From: Miscanthus floridulus
Lineage: Eukaryota > Streptophyta > Magnoliopsida > Poales > Poaceae
Reading direction: 5' to 3'
Length of the DNA: 64,000 bases
Assembly: GCF_019320115.1 (NCBI RefSeq)
Contig: NC_089593.1
Coordinates: forward strand, 12,924,789 to 12,988,788
Numbering within the stretch: position 1 is the stretch's first letter; the number at the start of each line of letters is the position of its first letter. The notes beneath the pieces are model-generated. The model did no database searches and was not told the DNA's origin. It saw only the letters and a program-made list of their open reading frames with translations. The position numbers were made by a program, and so were the translations under genes. This document shows positions 21,315 through 33,600 of the stretch, piece by piece.

Positions 21315-21959
21315 GCTTTACACTGGTTATGTCCAATGTTTGGACACGAAGTATTAAATATACACTAAAAAATAACTAATTATACAGTTTGTGACTAATT
21401 TGCGAGACGAATCTTTTAAGCCAATTAGTTCATAATTTGACAATAAAGTGCTACAGTAACACATGTGCTAATGACGAATTAACTGGCTTAATAAATTCGT
21501 TTCGCGGTTTACTGGCGGATTCTATAATTTGTTTTTTTATTAGTATTCGAACACCTCATGCGACACCCCGATGTGACATACCAAAACTTTACACGCTGAA
21601 TCTAAACAGGGCATAAATCTTGTGTCTCGTGTCTTGGCGTGCTGCCCATGCCGCCCCGCCTCATAAAAGTCGAGCCCATGACGCGCTGCTCTCGTACCTA
21701 ACCCTAGAGCAAGCTTTCACACTCACCTAGAGCTCGCAGCCACCGTAGCCCTAGCGCCGCCCCCGCCGTGCGCCATCGTCGGTCTCCTGCCCTTGTTTCC
21801 AGTCTCGGTGAGTCCGCCATCGTCCCCTCTTTCTCCCTGTGTCTTTGGTTCGTCAAACGGTGGTCCATAGGCTCTAAACCGCGAGCGCCGCCCGCTCCGG
21901 CCATGGTGCCGCCATTGGGGCTCGCCGCCGGCCAGCCGGCGATGTCATATCCCCTCCCG

Positions 21960-23813
21960 ATCCATTCTGGTTTGTTAGATCGAGATCCAACGGCCGGTAT
22001 TCATCGATACCGATTCGAACGACCGTTTTGCAAAAGGGTCCCTCGGGTTTTTAATTATAGAACCCGCAGTCCAAAGCGCAATCACCGAATGTGCCTTCTT
22101 CTTTTAGAAAGCGTAGTTTCCTTCGATTTAGATCCAAAATACGTTTTCATCTATTTACAGCTTTGCCACTAATCTTGTTTTAGCCATAAAATATCCGTTT
22201 TAACTTTGATTTGATCAATTCAACTTGCGTTAGGTTTGTAATTCCATAACCTACATGTTCATACTACTATTAGGTATGTTTTCAACTCATAAAATTCGAG
22301 GTTAGATTTAATCTATTATTTTACTAAAGGAAATCTTGTTTAAATCATAACTTCTTCGTTTTAGCTCCAATTTTTGTGATCCTCGCGTCTGTGTGATCGT
22401 AGCGAAACGTAGATTCGTTTTACAAACTTTTCATCTTGATGTTATGTTAATTGGTGTACTGTTCTAATCTATGGCTTTTATTTGCTATGCATGATTGCTT
22501 CTAGATGCTTGTATGTTGCTATGGTTATCGAGTATAGATGGTGAGCAATTCGTGGGTGACCAAGAGTACTACTTTGACAAGCAGAAATAACAGGAGTACT
22601 TTGTTCAAGGCAAGTATAGCATAGGATCATCCTTGTTTTCCTATCAACTTTAATACATTGAAATTCATGTGGCATGTGTCACCTTGGTAGGGATTCCCTA
22701 GAATTGAACATATACCTTGCCTCATATGGGATTTGCATTGGGTAGCTTTGCTAGTGCTAAATTAAACCATGATCTTGTAACTTGACTAATGGTATATGCA
22801 ATAAACATTAAAATATGACTTTTTAGCAACTTAGAAACAGAGGGCTAGAGTGTTTAGCTACTTTCTAAATGCTTTAGATTCCTCTCTCTAAGGACTTATC
22901 TATAAGTGATCATCCGAGACTTACAGTACAACTGTGAAGACTACATGGCTCTGGCTTTAGCTCAGTATGAGGACATTTTCTAGCTTGTTAGAGGTTACCT
23001 TTATGGCACAAGAGGGGTGCGTTCTGAGTTGGATATAGTGCGGCCTCTGTCCGCCAGTGTATAGGATGCGCGTCATTGTGCCTGTCGGAAGGGGAGCCAT
23101 ACATTCACAGGCCACAGAAACCTAGTGGCCCTAACTTGTTAGACGAACCTTTGAAAGGCTTCATAGTGATCCATGCCTACTCACCTTGGAAGTGTTTTGG
23201 GAGTTATAAACCCGGGCATATGGGTATCACGACTCACAGTGAAAGTATACAACCTCTGCAGAGTATAAAACTGGTATATCAGCCGTGCTCACTGTCACGA
23301 GCGGCCTTGGAACATTTATGGAATAGATAATCACTAAGAATTATCCGTTTATGCTATTCATTATTCATGTTTACATTGATCATGCGATTTACTTTGGGAT
23401 TGAAACACCGTGTTGCTACTCTTATGCTAAAATTGTGACAACTAAAAGCTGAATGCTGAGCCTTATGAACCACATGTTACACTTGTTGAGTACGACATGT
23501 ACTTACGCTTGTTTATTTTCATTATTTGGATAAAAATCCCGGATGGGTAACAGATGGCTATAGTAATGACGACTTTCCCGATGATTACTAGACTTGTGGT
23601 CAACCAGTTGACGTCCATGTGATATGGAGCCTCCACGAGAGATCTTTTCTTTATACTTCCGCTATATTTATGTGAAGACTCTATCTTATTATTCGTGATG
23701 TAATAAACACTTGTGATGATACTATTCATAATTTGTCGGCTTATGTGTGTGACTAATCTCTGGGCGCACATAAGATTTTGCATCCAATTTTATACTTAAA
23801 ATCGGGTGTGACA
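21960..23813 (+). mobile_element. 3' part of an old Tekay/Del-like chromovirus LTR
   Basis: This plus-strand segment matches the reverse complement of the LTR at 54353-57099 at a clearly diverged level. Shared landmarks: GCTTTGCCACTAATCTTGTT, TCATAACTTCTTCGTTTTAG, GGGAGTTATAAACCCGGGCA, CCTCTGCAGAGTATAAAACT, and the end AAAATCGGGTGTGACA at 23813. It is followed by 'agaactt', not by a primer-binding site, so it is a solo or 3' LTR. The expected start TGTAACACCC is missing; the MITE/MULE cluster occupies the position where it should be. The GC-rich stretch 21640-21960 may be part of the same LTR. Confidence 0.75.
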
Positions 23814-24059
23814 AGAACTTATCGTATTTAATTTTTCCTAGAATTAGAGTTAGCATACATAATTCCATACTCCGTGATTCATAGTTTTTGTGATGACATA
23901 TTGGTGGGTGTGTTATATATGAATATGTATGCATTGTGATCCTGTATTGATTTATGTGGAACTCAAAGTATGAAAATATAAATTTGTTAGGAAAATTTCA
24001 ACTTTTGATAATTGATTTTAGTGGCAAATGAGAAAAAGAGTCATCTCTGAAAATTAGTT

Positions 24060-24259
24060 TACAAAGGCTACGAGTAAGCCAAGCCCAGCTGCAACAGAAA
24101 AATGTTTTCTAGAGGCAACTGTGGTGCCTAGCCGTCTCTAAAAAAATGATTTCTAGAGGCAGTTTAGGTACCTAATCGCCTTTAAAAATCATTAATTTCT
24201 AGAGACATACAGGTAAAAGCTCTTTACAGTTGTCTCTAGATATCTTTTCTATAGCAGTG
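24060..24259 (-). mobile_element. CACTA-like element end with TTTCTAGAGGCA repeats
   Basis: Several copies of TTTCTAGAGGCA or TTTCTAGAGACA occur between 24105 and 24240, and the block ends ATCTTTTCTATAGCAGTG (reverse: CACTGCTATAGAAAAG), which resembles a CACTA terminus with sub-terminal repeats. The other end and any coding part are not seen. The flanks 23814-24060 and 24260-24645 are AT-rich with nothing recognised. Confidence 0.45.
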
Positions 24260-24645
24260 AATGATGCCTAACGAGTTGATGAATGGATGTTTATGTTTTT
24301 TGTGAAAGAAATTTAAACATATAATTTTCCTTTTTAATGCATCTTGTAATTATGAACGTGGGTCTCCCACATAATGAATATGGCAAATGCTAGCCATTTT
24401 TTATATGAGAAGAATATACAGATCAATCGTGTATCGTCACATATATTTTTTTTCTTTTAGTTTTTACAGACCTCTTATATAGAGAACAGAAAACATTAAA
24501 TATTAATTTTAATAAAATATTCAGTTTTGTTCAAATACCGAGTTAGACGAATATAAAAATTCATTAGTAAAATTTTAATAAGCTTGGTAGAAAATAGCAC
24601 AAATATTAGAGACGTTTAAGTTACGATAAAAACTAAAATAAATTA

Positions 24646-24780
24646 CTCCCTCCATTCTAAATTATAAGTGGTCCTAACTTTCTTGAATTGACAAAGTATC
24701 TTAAGTATGACCAAAATTATAGAGAGGATTATAAAGATTTATGACATCATAGGTATACTACGAAAATATAATTAATCAAG
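24646..24780. mobile_element. Stowaway-like MITE fragment
   Basis: Begins TACTCCCTCCATTCTAAATT followed by ATAAGTGGTCCTAACTTTCT, the recurring terminus of grass Stowaway MITEs. The far inverted end is degraded. It lies about 250 bp upstream of the NLR promoter. Confidence 0.5.
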
Positions 24781-24907
24781 CTGAACAGAGGTAATTTAGA
24801 ACATAACCATTTGAAGCTGGATACAAAGGCCCCTGGTTGTCTAATGGCCAAACATCCACAATAAAATGCGTGGTACGCGAACACCATCAGTCAATTACCT
24901 GAACAGC

Positions 24908-24914
24908 TATAAAG
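24908..24914 (+). promoter_or_regulatory. TATA box of the NLR gene
   Basis: TATAAAG lies 241 bp upstream of the NLR start codon. A CT-rich leader (CTCTTGCTCTCGCTCTCGCT) follows, as in plant 5' leaders. The segment 25000-25130 may include a leader intron, because CTCCAGTTG-type borders are present, but this could not be settled. Confidence 0.45.
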
Positions 24915-25154
24915 GAATCGCATCACCAGCCTTTCCGGGCAGCACACTGCTCTTCGCCTACGCTTTTGCTCTTGCTCTCGCTCTCGCTCATCCAAGGTCC
25001 CTTGTTCCCTAGGTGGGTGCTGTATGCAGCCTATTTTTTTTAATAAAAAATCATGCAGCCTTTCAAGCACACTGTTCCTACTGCTCACCACTAAACCACT
25101 AGAACCGATTACCCCTGCAGGTTGCAGCCGAGTCCATCCCCGCCGGCGGAGGAG

Positions 25155-25583
25155 ATGGAGGTGGCTCTCGGAGCGGCGAACTGGCTCCTCGGCCAAGTCC
25201 TCAACAAGCTCTCCGACGACTTGGTGAAAGCCTACGTGTCCAGCACCGAGCTCGGCCTCAACCTTGACAAGATCGAAAGGGAGATGATGTACACCAGAGG
25301 GCTGCTGGACGAGGTCCAGGGGAGGGACTTCACGAACAACCCTGGCCTGCAGGGGCTGCTCGAGAAGCTCGGCAAGAAGGCCGACGAGGCTGAGGATGCT
25401 CTCGACGAGCTACACTACTTCATCATCCAGGATAAGCTGGACGGGACTCAAGAGGCCACTCCGGACTTGGGCGGTGGCCTTGGCGCCAAAGCTCAGCATG
25501 CCCGCCATGCTGCTCGCCACACTTCTGGTAACTGGCTCTCATGCTTCTCTTGTTGCCGTTCACAAGACGATGTTGCTGCTGCC
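25155..25583 (+). pseudogene. NLR gene, 5' part: Rx-type coiled-coil domain
   Basis: First 143 codons of a CC-NB-LRR immune receptor, cut by the Copia element. The start MEVALGAANWLLGQVLNK is typical of the Rx N-terminal domain, and an EDVID-like stretch (DEAEDALDELHYF, about residues 78-90) supports this. The frame at 25583 (gct gct gcc) continues exactly into 30617 (atg tct ctg) when the element and one CTGCC copy are removed, so no other break is needed to explain the split. Reading into the Copia LTR would add six residues (the second codon TGT spans the junction) and stop at 25599-25601, giving a coiled-coil-only product of 148 residues. Confidence 0.9.
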
Positions 25584-25854
25584 TGTTTGAATAAGCCCTG
25601 AGCATCCTTTTTTAGCAAGTAGGAAATTGATTAGCCGGCTGTGCTAAGAATGGCATGCCCCAGATTGTTGGGATGGCAACAATTGCGCACGAGCATGCTG
25701 TGATTGTATCAGCATTTTGTATCCATATTTAGCTTGTAATTTTGCTTTATATAGAAATGAAACATCAAGAGAAAAGCTGTCGCTTGCAGCACCAAAAACA
25801 TTTGCGTCCTCTGTGTTCGCGTGTGTCCACCCTCTCCCTATCGGAATTCTGTCA
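25584..25854 (+). repeat. Copia 5' LTR
   Basis: 271 bp, TGTTTGAATAAGC...GAATTCTGTCA. Contains a TATA-like CTTTATATAGAAA at about 25743, the likely transcription start of the element. Confidence 0.97.
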
Positions 25855-25885
25855 ATTGGCATCAGAGCCGGTCTCCATCGTCGCC

Positions 25886-28800
25886 ATGGCATCCCAGTCG
25901 CCCTCCAAGAAGAAGTCGACTGATGCTGATAACGAGGACAAGAAGCCCAGGCCTTCGACCTCGCCGTCACGACGACGTCGTGGGCGCTCCAACAGCCGAC
26001 ACCGCTCTGGCTCACGAGTCGTGGAGCGCGTCATCGAGCGACCATCCGCGAACGTCGCGTGGCCGATGCTCACGCGGACGAACTACCCGGAGTGGGCGTT
26101 GGTGATGGAGGTGAACTTCCAGACGCTCCGCGTCTGGGACGCCGTCGACATCGGCATCGACGAAGACCCTGATGAAGATGAGCACCATCAAGACCGCCAG
26201 GCCATGGCGGGTCTCCTGCGCTCGGTCCCCTCCGAGATGTGGGGGACGCTCGGTCGCAAGCGGACCGTGAAGGAGGCGTGGGACGCCGTCAAGGTGCTCC
26301 GAGTCGGCGACGGCCGCGCGCGTGACGCCAGCGCCCAGCAGCTTCGCCGCGAGTTCGGCGCGCTCGTCTTCAAGGAGGGCGAGTCCGTCTCCGAGTTCGG
26401 CATCCGCATCACGTCGCTCGCCGTGAACCTCCGCACCCTCGGCGACAACATCTCGGACGCCGAGGTGGTAAAGAAGCTCCTGCAGGTGGTCCCTGAACGC
26501 TTGTCCCAGGCCGCCGTCTCCCTCGAGATGTTCCTCGATCTGAACACGGTCTCGATCGAGGACGTCATCGGCCGACTGCGAGTGTTCGAGGAACGCGGCA
26601 AGCCGAAGGAGATCACGGATGGCATGGGGCGTTTGATGCTCTGTGAAGAAGACTGGGAGGCCCGACGCAAGGCGCGCCGTGAGCAGGAGAGCTCTGGCGG
26701 CAGCTCCGGCCCCAGCAACCGCGGGAAGCGCCGAGGGCGCGGGCGCGGTCGTGGCGGCGGCGCAGGATCTTCGTCGCGTGATGGGCGCGATGGCCAGAAC
26801 GTCGGTGCCGGGAACGCCGGTGGTGGGAAGCCACCGCCCGGCACTCTTTGCCACAACTGCGGCAAGGGTGGCCATTGGGCCAAGGATTGCCGCGGGAAGA
26901 AGAAGGGCGCGGCACATGTCGCGCAAGCTGAAGAGGAAGAAGGGGCACTCATGTACATCGCCGCGGACACTGAGGTATGCGCGTCGCCGGACTTGTGCTC
27001 TCATCCCACGTCGCCACCACATGCTGTTCCGCAGGCTCGCGTCCACCTCGTCGAACGAAAGGTTCTGCTCCATCTCAATGAGGAGGAGCAGGAGGTTGTG
27101 GGGCCTCGGCGCTGGGTGCTCGACACTGGCGCGATGAACCACATGACGGGGTCGCGTTCTGTCTTCGCCGAGCTGAACACCAACGTCGCCGGGACTGTCA
27201 AGTTCGGTGACGGTTCAGTTGTCGCCATCGAAGGAAAAGGCACCGTGCTGTTCGCCCTGAAGAACGGAGAACACCGGCGTCTCGATGGCGTCTACTTCAT
27301 CCCGAGGCTCACCACCAACATTATCAGCCTCGGGCAGATGGATGAGGATGGCCTCAAGGTGGACATCGAGTCCGGCTTCCTGCGCCTCTATGATCTGCAG
27401 CGCAGGCTACTCGCCAAGGTGCAGCGATCGGCAAGTTGGCTCTACTACCTCGACATGAATGTCGTGGCGCCAGTCTGCCTCACTGCCAGAGCCGGTGACG
27501 TCGCTTGGCGCTGGCATGAGAGGTATGGGCATCTCAATTTCCAGGCGCTGAGGAAGCTGGGACGCGACGAACTCGTGCGCGGGCTGCCGGTGGTTGATCA
27601 CGTTGATCAGGTCTGTGAGGACTGCGTGCTGGCCAAGCAAAAGCGCACGTCGTTCCCGCAGACCGCGAAGTTCAGAGCTGAGGAGCAGCTTGAACTCGTC
27701 CATGGTGATCTGTGCGGGCCGATCACGCCGCACACACCAGCCGGGAATGCCTATTTCCTGCTGCTGGTGGATGACATGAGCCGCTACATGTGGCTCACGC
27801 TTCTGCGCACTAAGGCGGACGCACCAGCGGCCATCATGGAGTTCCAAGCCCGTACCGAGCGTGAGACGGGCAAGAAACTCAAGGTCCTGCGAACTGACAA
27901 TGGAGGCGAGTTTACCTCGGTCGAGTTCGCTTCTTACTGTGCAGGTGAGGGAGTCCAGCGCCACCTCTCGGCTCCTTACTCGCCGCACCAGAACGGCGTC
28001 GTAGAGCGCCGCAATCAGATGATTGCAGGCACGGCGCGGAGCATCCTGCGCGCACGTGGCGTGCCCGGACGTTTCTGGGGGGAGGCGGTCCACACTGCCG
28101 TGTATCTCCTTAACCGGGCACCGACGGCGGCGCTCGAAGGCAAGACCCCGTACCAGGCGTGGTACGGGAAGAAACCTCCAGTGCATTTTCTGAAGGTGTT
28201 CGGATGTGTCGCGTACATCAAGCGGCTGCGCCCACACGTCGTCAAGCTAGAAGACCGCGGCCAGAAGGTCGTCTTCATCGGCTACCAAAGCGGGTCCAAA
28301 GCGTATCGCTTCTACGACCCCGCGACGGAGCGCGTCCATGTCTCGCGAGACGCGGTCTTCGACGAGAGCACGCGCTGGGACTGGGGGAGTACATCTTCTG
28401 GATCCGATTCCGAGCCCTTCACCATCGAGGAGGAATACGAGCTTCCACTCCGAGCTGCTGGAACACCGTCGCCCAGCACGACGCGGGAAGCGTCCACGAC
28501 GTCGTCCGCCACGCCGGAGTCACCCGCGGCCGTGGCGTTACTAGCATCTCCTGCGCCGGCTGGCACATCATCGCCGCGAACTCCGATCGTTCCCACGGGG
28601 ACGCAGGCCGAGTTTGTCACTCCACTCAGCGACGACCCCAACCTCGACGCAGATGATGACGAGGACATGGTGCACCGGTACCGCAGGCTGGACAACATCA
28701 TCGGCTCTGGAGCCGTTCCAGGCCTGGCGGACCGTGATAGAGTGGAGGCCGAGCTGCACTCGGTCAGTGTGGAGGAGCCACGGTCGGTGAAGGAGGCCGG

Positions 28801-30316
28801 AGGCGATCCAAACTGGATTGCCGCGATGGAGGAGGAGATGAACTCCATTCGGGAGAACGGGACCTGGTCCCTGGTGGAACTCCCGCGTGGCCACCGTGCC
28901 ATTGGCCTCAAGTGGGTCTATAAGGTGAAGCGCGACGAGAACGGGAACGTGGCCAAATACAAGGCACGCCTCGTCGCCAAGGGTTATGTGCAGCGCCCTG
29001 GTATCGACTTTGAAGAAGTCTTCGCTCCTGTGGCTCGGTTGGAGTCGGTGCGACTGCTCCTCGCCATAGCAGCGCACTACGGCTGGGGCGTCCACCACAT
29101 GGACGTCAAATCGGCATTCTTGAATGGTGATCTCTAGGAAGAGGTTTACGTTCAGCAACCGTCGGGGTTCGCCGAAGGCACGCACCAGCACAAGGTACTG
29201 CGCCTGCACAAGGCGCTGTATGGACTCCGGCAGGCGCCACGAGCGTGGAATCAGAAGCTCGACGCCTCGCTGTTGGCGCACGGCTTCACTCGCTGCATCA
29301 AAGAGCACGGGATGTACACCCGTGGAGGAGGAGCTGCACGCCTGATCGTAGGCGTGTACGTGGATGATCTAATCATCACAGGTGGCAACGCTGGAGCGGT
29401 GAACAAGTTCAAAGCTGAGATGATGAACACGTTCCGTATGAGTGACCTCGGGCTCCTCTCATACTACCTCGGTCTGGAGGTGACGCAGGGTGCGGGCGGC
29501 ATCACCCTTCGGCAAGGAGCCTACGCCACTAAAATTCTTGAGAAGGCGGGGCTGGGCGCTTGCAAGCCGAGCGCCACTCCCATGGAGATGAAGCTCAAGC
29601 TGTTGAAGGAAGGAACGACACCGAGTGTTGACGCTACTGACTACCGCAGCCTCATCGGGAGCCTCAGGTACCTGTGCAACTCTAGACCTGACTTGGCCTA
29701 CGCAGTTGGGTACTTGAGTCGATTCATGGAAGCACCTCGGGAGGAGCATCTTGCTGCCGTCAAGAGGGTGCTCCGCTATGTGGCAGGGACAGTACATTGG
29801 GGCTTGCACTACTGTCCCGGAAGAAGAACAGAAGGAGTCCCCAAGCTGGTTGGCTACTCTGACAGCGATCTCGCCGGAGACGTCAATGATCGGAAGAGCA
29901 CTAGCGGGCTCATCTTCTTCCTTGCAGGTGGACCGGTTGCCTGGCAATCGGCCAAGCAGAAAGTGGTCGCGTTATCCTCATGTGAGGCGGAATACATTGC
30001 GGCCGCCGGAGCTGCGTGTGAAGCAGTTTGGCTAGCACGCTTGATGGCTGAGCTCGTCGGAGGAGCTGTCTTTGCGCCGAAGCTCAAGGTAGACAATAAG
30101 TCTGCCATCTCCCTGATGAAGAACCCGGTGCATCATGACCGGAGTAAGCACATCGACGTGAAATTTCACTTCATCCGGGAATGCTATGAAAAGAAGCTGA
30201 TCGACGTCGAATTTGTTGGCACCGAACTGCAGCTGGGAGACATTCTCACGAAAGCTCTTGGGCGTGTTCGGTTTCAGGAACTTCGTGGCGAGATCGGCAT
30301 GAAGAATTTAGTCTAG
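25886..30316 (+). CDS. Copia gag-pol polyprotein with one in-frame amber codon
   Basis: Polyprotein frame of 1477 codons counting the amber and final stop. Order is Copia-type: gag (residues 1-320); CCHC knuckle [14 protein letters not shown] (about 322); protease [13 protein letters not shown] (about 410); integrase with D in GDLCGP (about 607), D in RTDNGGEF (about 669) and E in [10 protein letters not shown] (about 705); reverse transcriptase from about 1005, with [10 protein letters not shown] (about 1157); RNase H with [11 protein letters not shown] (about 1364) and the end GMKNLV. The only interruption is TAG at 29135-29137 between NGDL and EEVYVQQP, in the reverse transcriptase, where relatives have Gln, Lys or Glu. 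ATG 25886 was chosen because it follows the primer-binding site by about 20 bp. The lineage within Copia is not determined. Confidence 0.93.
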
Positions 30317-30340
30317 CAGCTCTAGGGCTTAGGAGGAGAA

Positions 30341-30611
30341 TGTTTGAATAAGCCCTGAGCATCCTTTTTTAGCAAGTAGGAAATTGATTAGCCGGCTGTG
30401 CTAAGAATGGCATGCCCCAGATTGTTGGGATGGCAACAATTGCGCACGAGCATGCTGTGATTGTATCAGCATTTTGTATCCATATTTAGCTTGTAATTTT
30501 GCTTTATATAGAAATGAAACATCAAGAGAAAAGCTGTCGCTTGCAGCACCAAAAACATTTGCGTCCTCTGTGTTCGCGTGTGTCCACCCTCTCCCTATCG
30601 GAATTCTGTCA
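30341..30611 (+). repeat. Copia 3' LTR
   Basis: 271 bp, identical by eye to 25584-25854. Its TATA-like CTTTATATAGAAA (about 30500) lies upstream of an ATG at 30578 that is in frame with the rest of the NLR, giving a possible LTR-initiated transcript. Confidence 0.97.
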
Positions 30612-30616
30612 CTGCC

Positions 30617-33600
30617 ATGTCTCTGGACCACGGTGACCATGTTGAAAAGTTGCCATTCAACCGGGTGGAAATGTCCAACAAAATCAAGCAGCTCATAGAG
30701 GAGCTGCACTCTAACTGTACTCCTGTCTCTGACTTGCTCAAGATAGTGTCAGGCAGTAACCCTCAGCCACACATGCCTGCCTTCACTAAAAGGCCCCACA
30801 CAAGCTCTCAAATCACACAGGAGAAGTTGTTTGGGAGGGATGCCATCTTTGAGAAAACTATAGAGGAGATTATCAGTGTGACACAGAGTGGTAAAACCTT
30901 GTCTGTTCTTCCTATAGTTGGCCCAGGGGGTATTGGAAAGACTACCTTCACCCAGCACTTAGTCAATGACCCAAGGATTAAAGAATGTTTTCATGATATT
31001 AATGTCTGGATATGTGTATCGACTAATTTTGACGTGCTTAATCTCACCAAAGAGATCCTGAGCTGCCTACCTGCAACTGATAATGAAGGAAATAAAATAC
31101 CAAATGAAACTACTGCCAACTTAGACCAGCTTCAGAAATCCATCTCAGAGAGGTTGAAATCCAAAAGGTTTCTACTTGTCTTGGATGACATATGGGAATG
31201 TAGCAGTACTGAAGAGTGGGAAAAACTATTAGCTCCATTAAGAAAGGACGAGACCAGTGGCAACATGATTCTTGTCACAACTCGGTTCCCAAAAATTGTA
31301 GAAATGGTGACAAAAGGAACTAATCCAATTGACCTCCGTGGTTTGGATCCTGATGAGTTTTGGAAATTCTTCCAAATATGTGCATTTGGTAGGATCCAAG
31401 ATGAGCATGGTGATCGAGAGTTAATTGGTATTGCAAAACAAATAGCAGATAAGTTAAAATGCTCCCCACTTGCAGCCAAAACAGTTGGTCGGTTATTGAT
31501 CAAAAAACCCTTTCAGGAACATTGGATGAAAATTCTTGACAACAAAGAGTGGCTAGAAGAAAATCATGACAATGATATTATCCCAGCCTTGAAAATTAGC
31601 TATGACTACCTTCCCTTCCATCTGAAAAAATGCTTTTCATGTTTTTCCCTTTTCCCTGACGATTATAAGTTTGAGAAGCTTGAGATTATTTGTTTTTGGG
31701 ATTCAATAGGCATCATAGACTGTACTAGGAAGAATAAAAAAACTGAGGACATAGGATCAGATTATTTGGATGAATTATTAGATAATGGTTTTCTTATAAA
31801 AGGAGATGATAATTTTTACGTAATGCATGATTTACTTCATGATCTTTCAAGGATCGTTTCATTAGAAGAATGTGCCTATATCAGTTGTTCTAGTTTTGAC
31901 GCAAATGAAATCCCAAAAACTGTTCGTTACCTATCCATTTTCATGCATGATACTCATATTCAGAATTTTGATGAAGACATGGGTAAATTGGGTAAATTGA
32001 AGGAAAGGATAGACATTAAAAATTTGCGGAGTTTGATGATTTTTGGAGAATACAGAAGGTTACGCCTAGTCAATATTTTAAGGGATACATTTAAGGAAAT
32101 AAGAGGTCTTCGTGTTCTATCTATATTCATGAACTCCCATAGTTCCTTGCCACACAACTTTTCAAACCTTGTCCATCTTCGGTACTTAAAACTTATTTCC
32201 CCTTATTACTCAAAAGTGTCTTTGCCAAACACAGTGTCTAGGTTTTATCACTTGAAATTTCTAGATGTTAACCGATGGGGAAGTGATTGTTCTCTGCCTA
32301 AGGACATTAGCCGTCTTGAAAATTTACGCCATTTTGTTGCTAAGAAAGATTTTCATTCCAATGTTCCTGAGGTGGGGAAAATGAAGTTTTTACAAGAAAT
32401 GAAAGAATTCCATGTCAAGAAAGAGAGTTTTGGCTTTGAGCTAGGAGAGTTGGGGAAACTAGAAGAAGTTGGAGTGCTCAATATACATGGGCTTGAAAAT
32501 GTTACAACCAGACAAGAAGCTAAAGAAGCCAAACTGATGGCAAAGAGAAATTTAGTTGAGTTGGGATTACTTTGGAATGAGAAGCAAGAGTCCACTGGAG
32601 ATGATATCCTAGATAGTATCCAGCCACCCTCTAATATTAGAAGACTCTGCATTGTAAACCATGGTGGCTCCATTGGTCCTGGTTGGTTGTGCAGCAACAA
32701 CTTATACATGAAAAACTTGGAGACCCTACATCTAGAGAGTGTGTCGTGGGCCAACCTTCCACCTATTGGGCAGATGTATCACTTAAGAAAGCTAAAGCTG
32801 AAAAACATTATTGGGTTATCTCAGATTGGACCTGACTTCTTCGGTGGCACCACAGAAAAAAGTTTCACACACTTGAAGGAAGTTGAGTTTTGTGATATGC
32901 CGGAACTTGTGGAGTGGGTTGGGGGAGCTAACTGTCATCTGTTCTCAAGGCTTGAAAAAATCAGCTGCACTGGTTGTCCCATGCTCACAACGCTGCTGAT
33001 CTCGGGTTGGCCTATTTCTTCTACAGAAGACAACACCATATGGTTCCCTAGTCTTTGTGATCTTGACATTCATAGATGCCCGAAGTTGTACCTTCCTCCC
33101 TTGCCTCACACTTCGAAGGTATCCCGTATTAAGACGGAGTGCTTGACTTATGATCGTACTGGCTTGAACATTCGGAAGCCCTCTGAATTGGCCCTCCAAA
33201 ATCTTGGTGACGTAAAAAGGTTGACAGCTCGGGATGCATTACTCTTGTCATTTATGGATCTCCAAAAGCTACACTCCCTAAGATATATAATGGTCGATGG
33301 ATGTGAGGAAACATTTTTGAGAGGACTGGATGATGGTGTCGTGCTACACACAGTCCAATCTCTCGAACTCACACAATTTCCTCTTACCAGAAAATCTTTG
33401 TCAGATTTGTTCAAGTGTTTCCCAGCTCTTTCTCGTTTGGGTGTGCTGGCATCATCAGATGAGGATCATGAGGAAGTGGTACTGCAGTTTCCACCCTCCA
33501 GCTCGCTGAGAGATGTCCGCTTCCAATCGTGTAAGAATCTGATCCTGCCTATGGATGAAGAGGAAGGAGCAGGATTCTGGGGCCTCTTGTCGCTCAAGTC

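Larger units (their letters stand above)
13816..21612. mobile_element. MITE (CCTTGTTTAGTT type) split by MULE 2
   Basis: The left end GCCCCTTGTTTAGTTTCC (13816-13833) and the right end GAATCTAAACAGGGC (21598-21612) are imperfect inverted repeats of a common grass MITE. The right part holds its usual interior (CAGTTTGTGACTAATTTGCG, GAGACGAATCTTTTAAGCC, AAAGTGCTACAGTAACA). MULE 2 sits between 13850 and 21315, leaving only about 35 bp on the left. Removing MULE 2 and one target copy gives an element of about 325 bp. The MITE is therefore older than MULE 2. Confidence 0.75.
25584..30611 (+). mobile_element. Ty1/Copia retrotransposon inserted in the NLR coding exon
   Basis: A 5028-bp LTR element with 5-bp target duplications CTGCC (25579-25583 and 30612-30616). 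Both LTRs are 271 bp and identical by eye, implying a very recent insertion. A primer-binding site (TTGGCATCAGAGCC, from 25856) resembles the complement of initiator tRNA-Met with one mismatch. A polypurine tract AGGAGGAGAA abuts the 3' LTR. It encodes one gag-pol frame, open apart from a single TAG. It lies in the same orientation as the NLR gene. Confidence 0.97.

Noticed and set aside
26012..27142. 376-codon minus-strand open frame inside the Copia element
   Set aside because: A mirror of the GC-rich gag-pol frame; the plus-strand polyprotein has all the conserved motifs.
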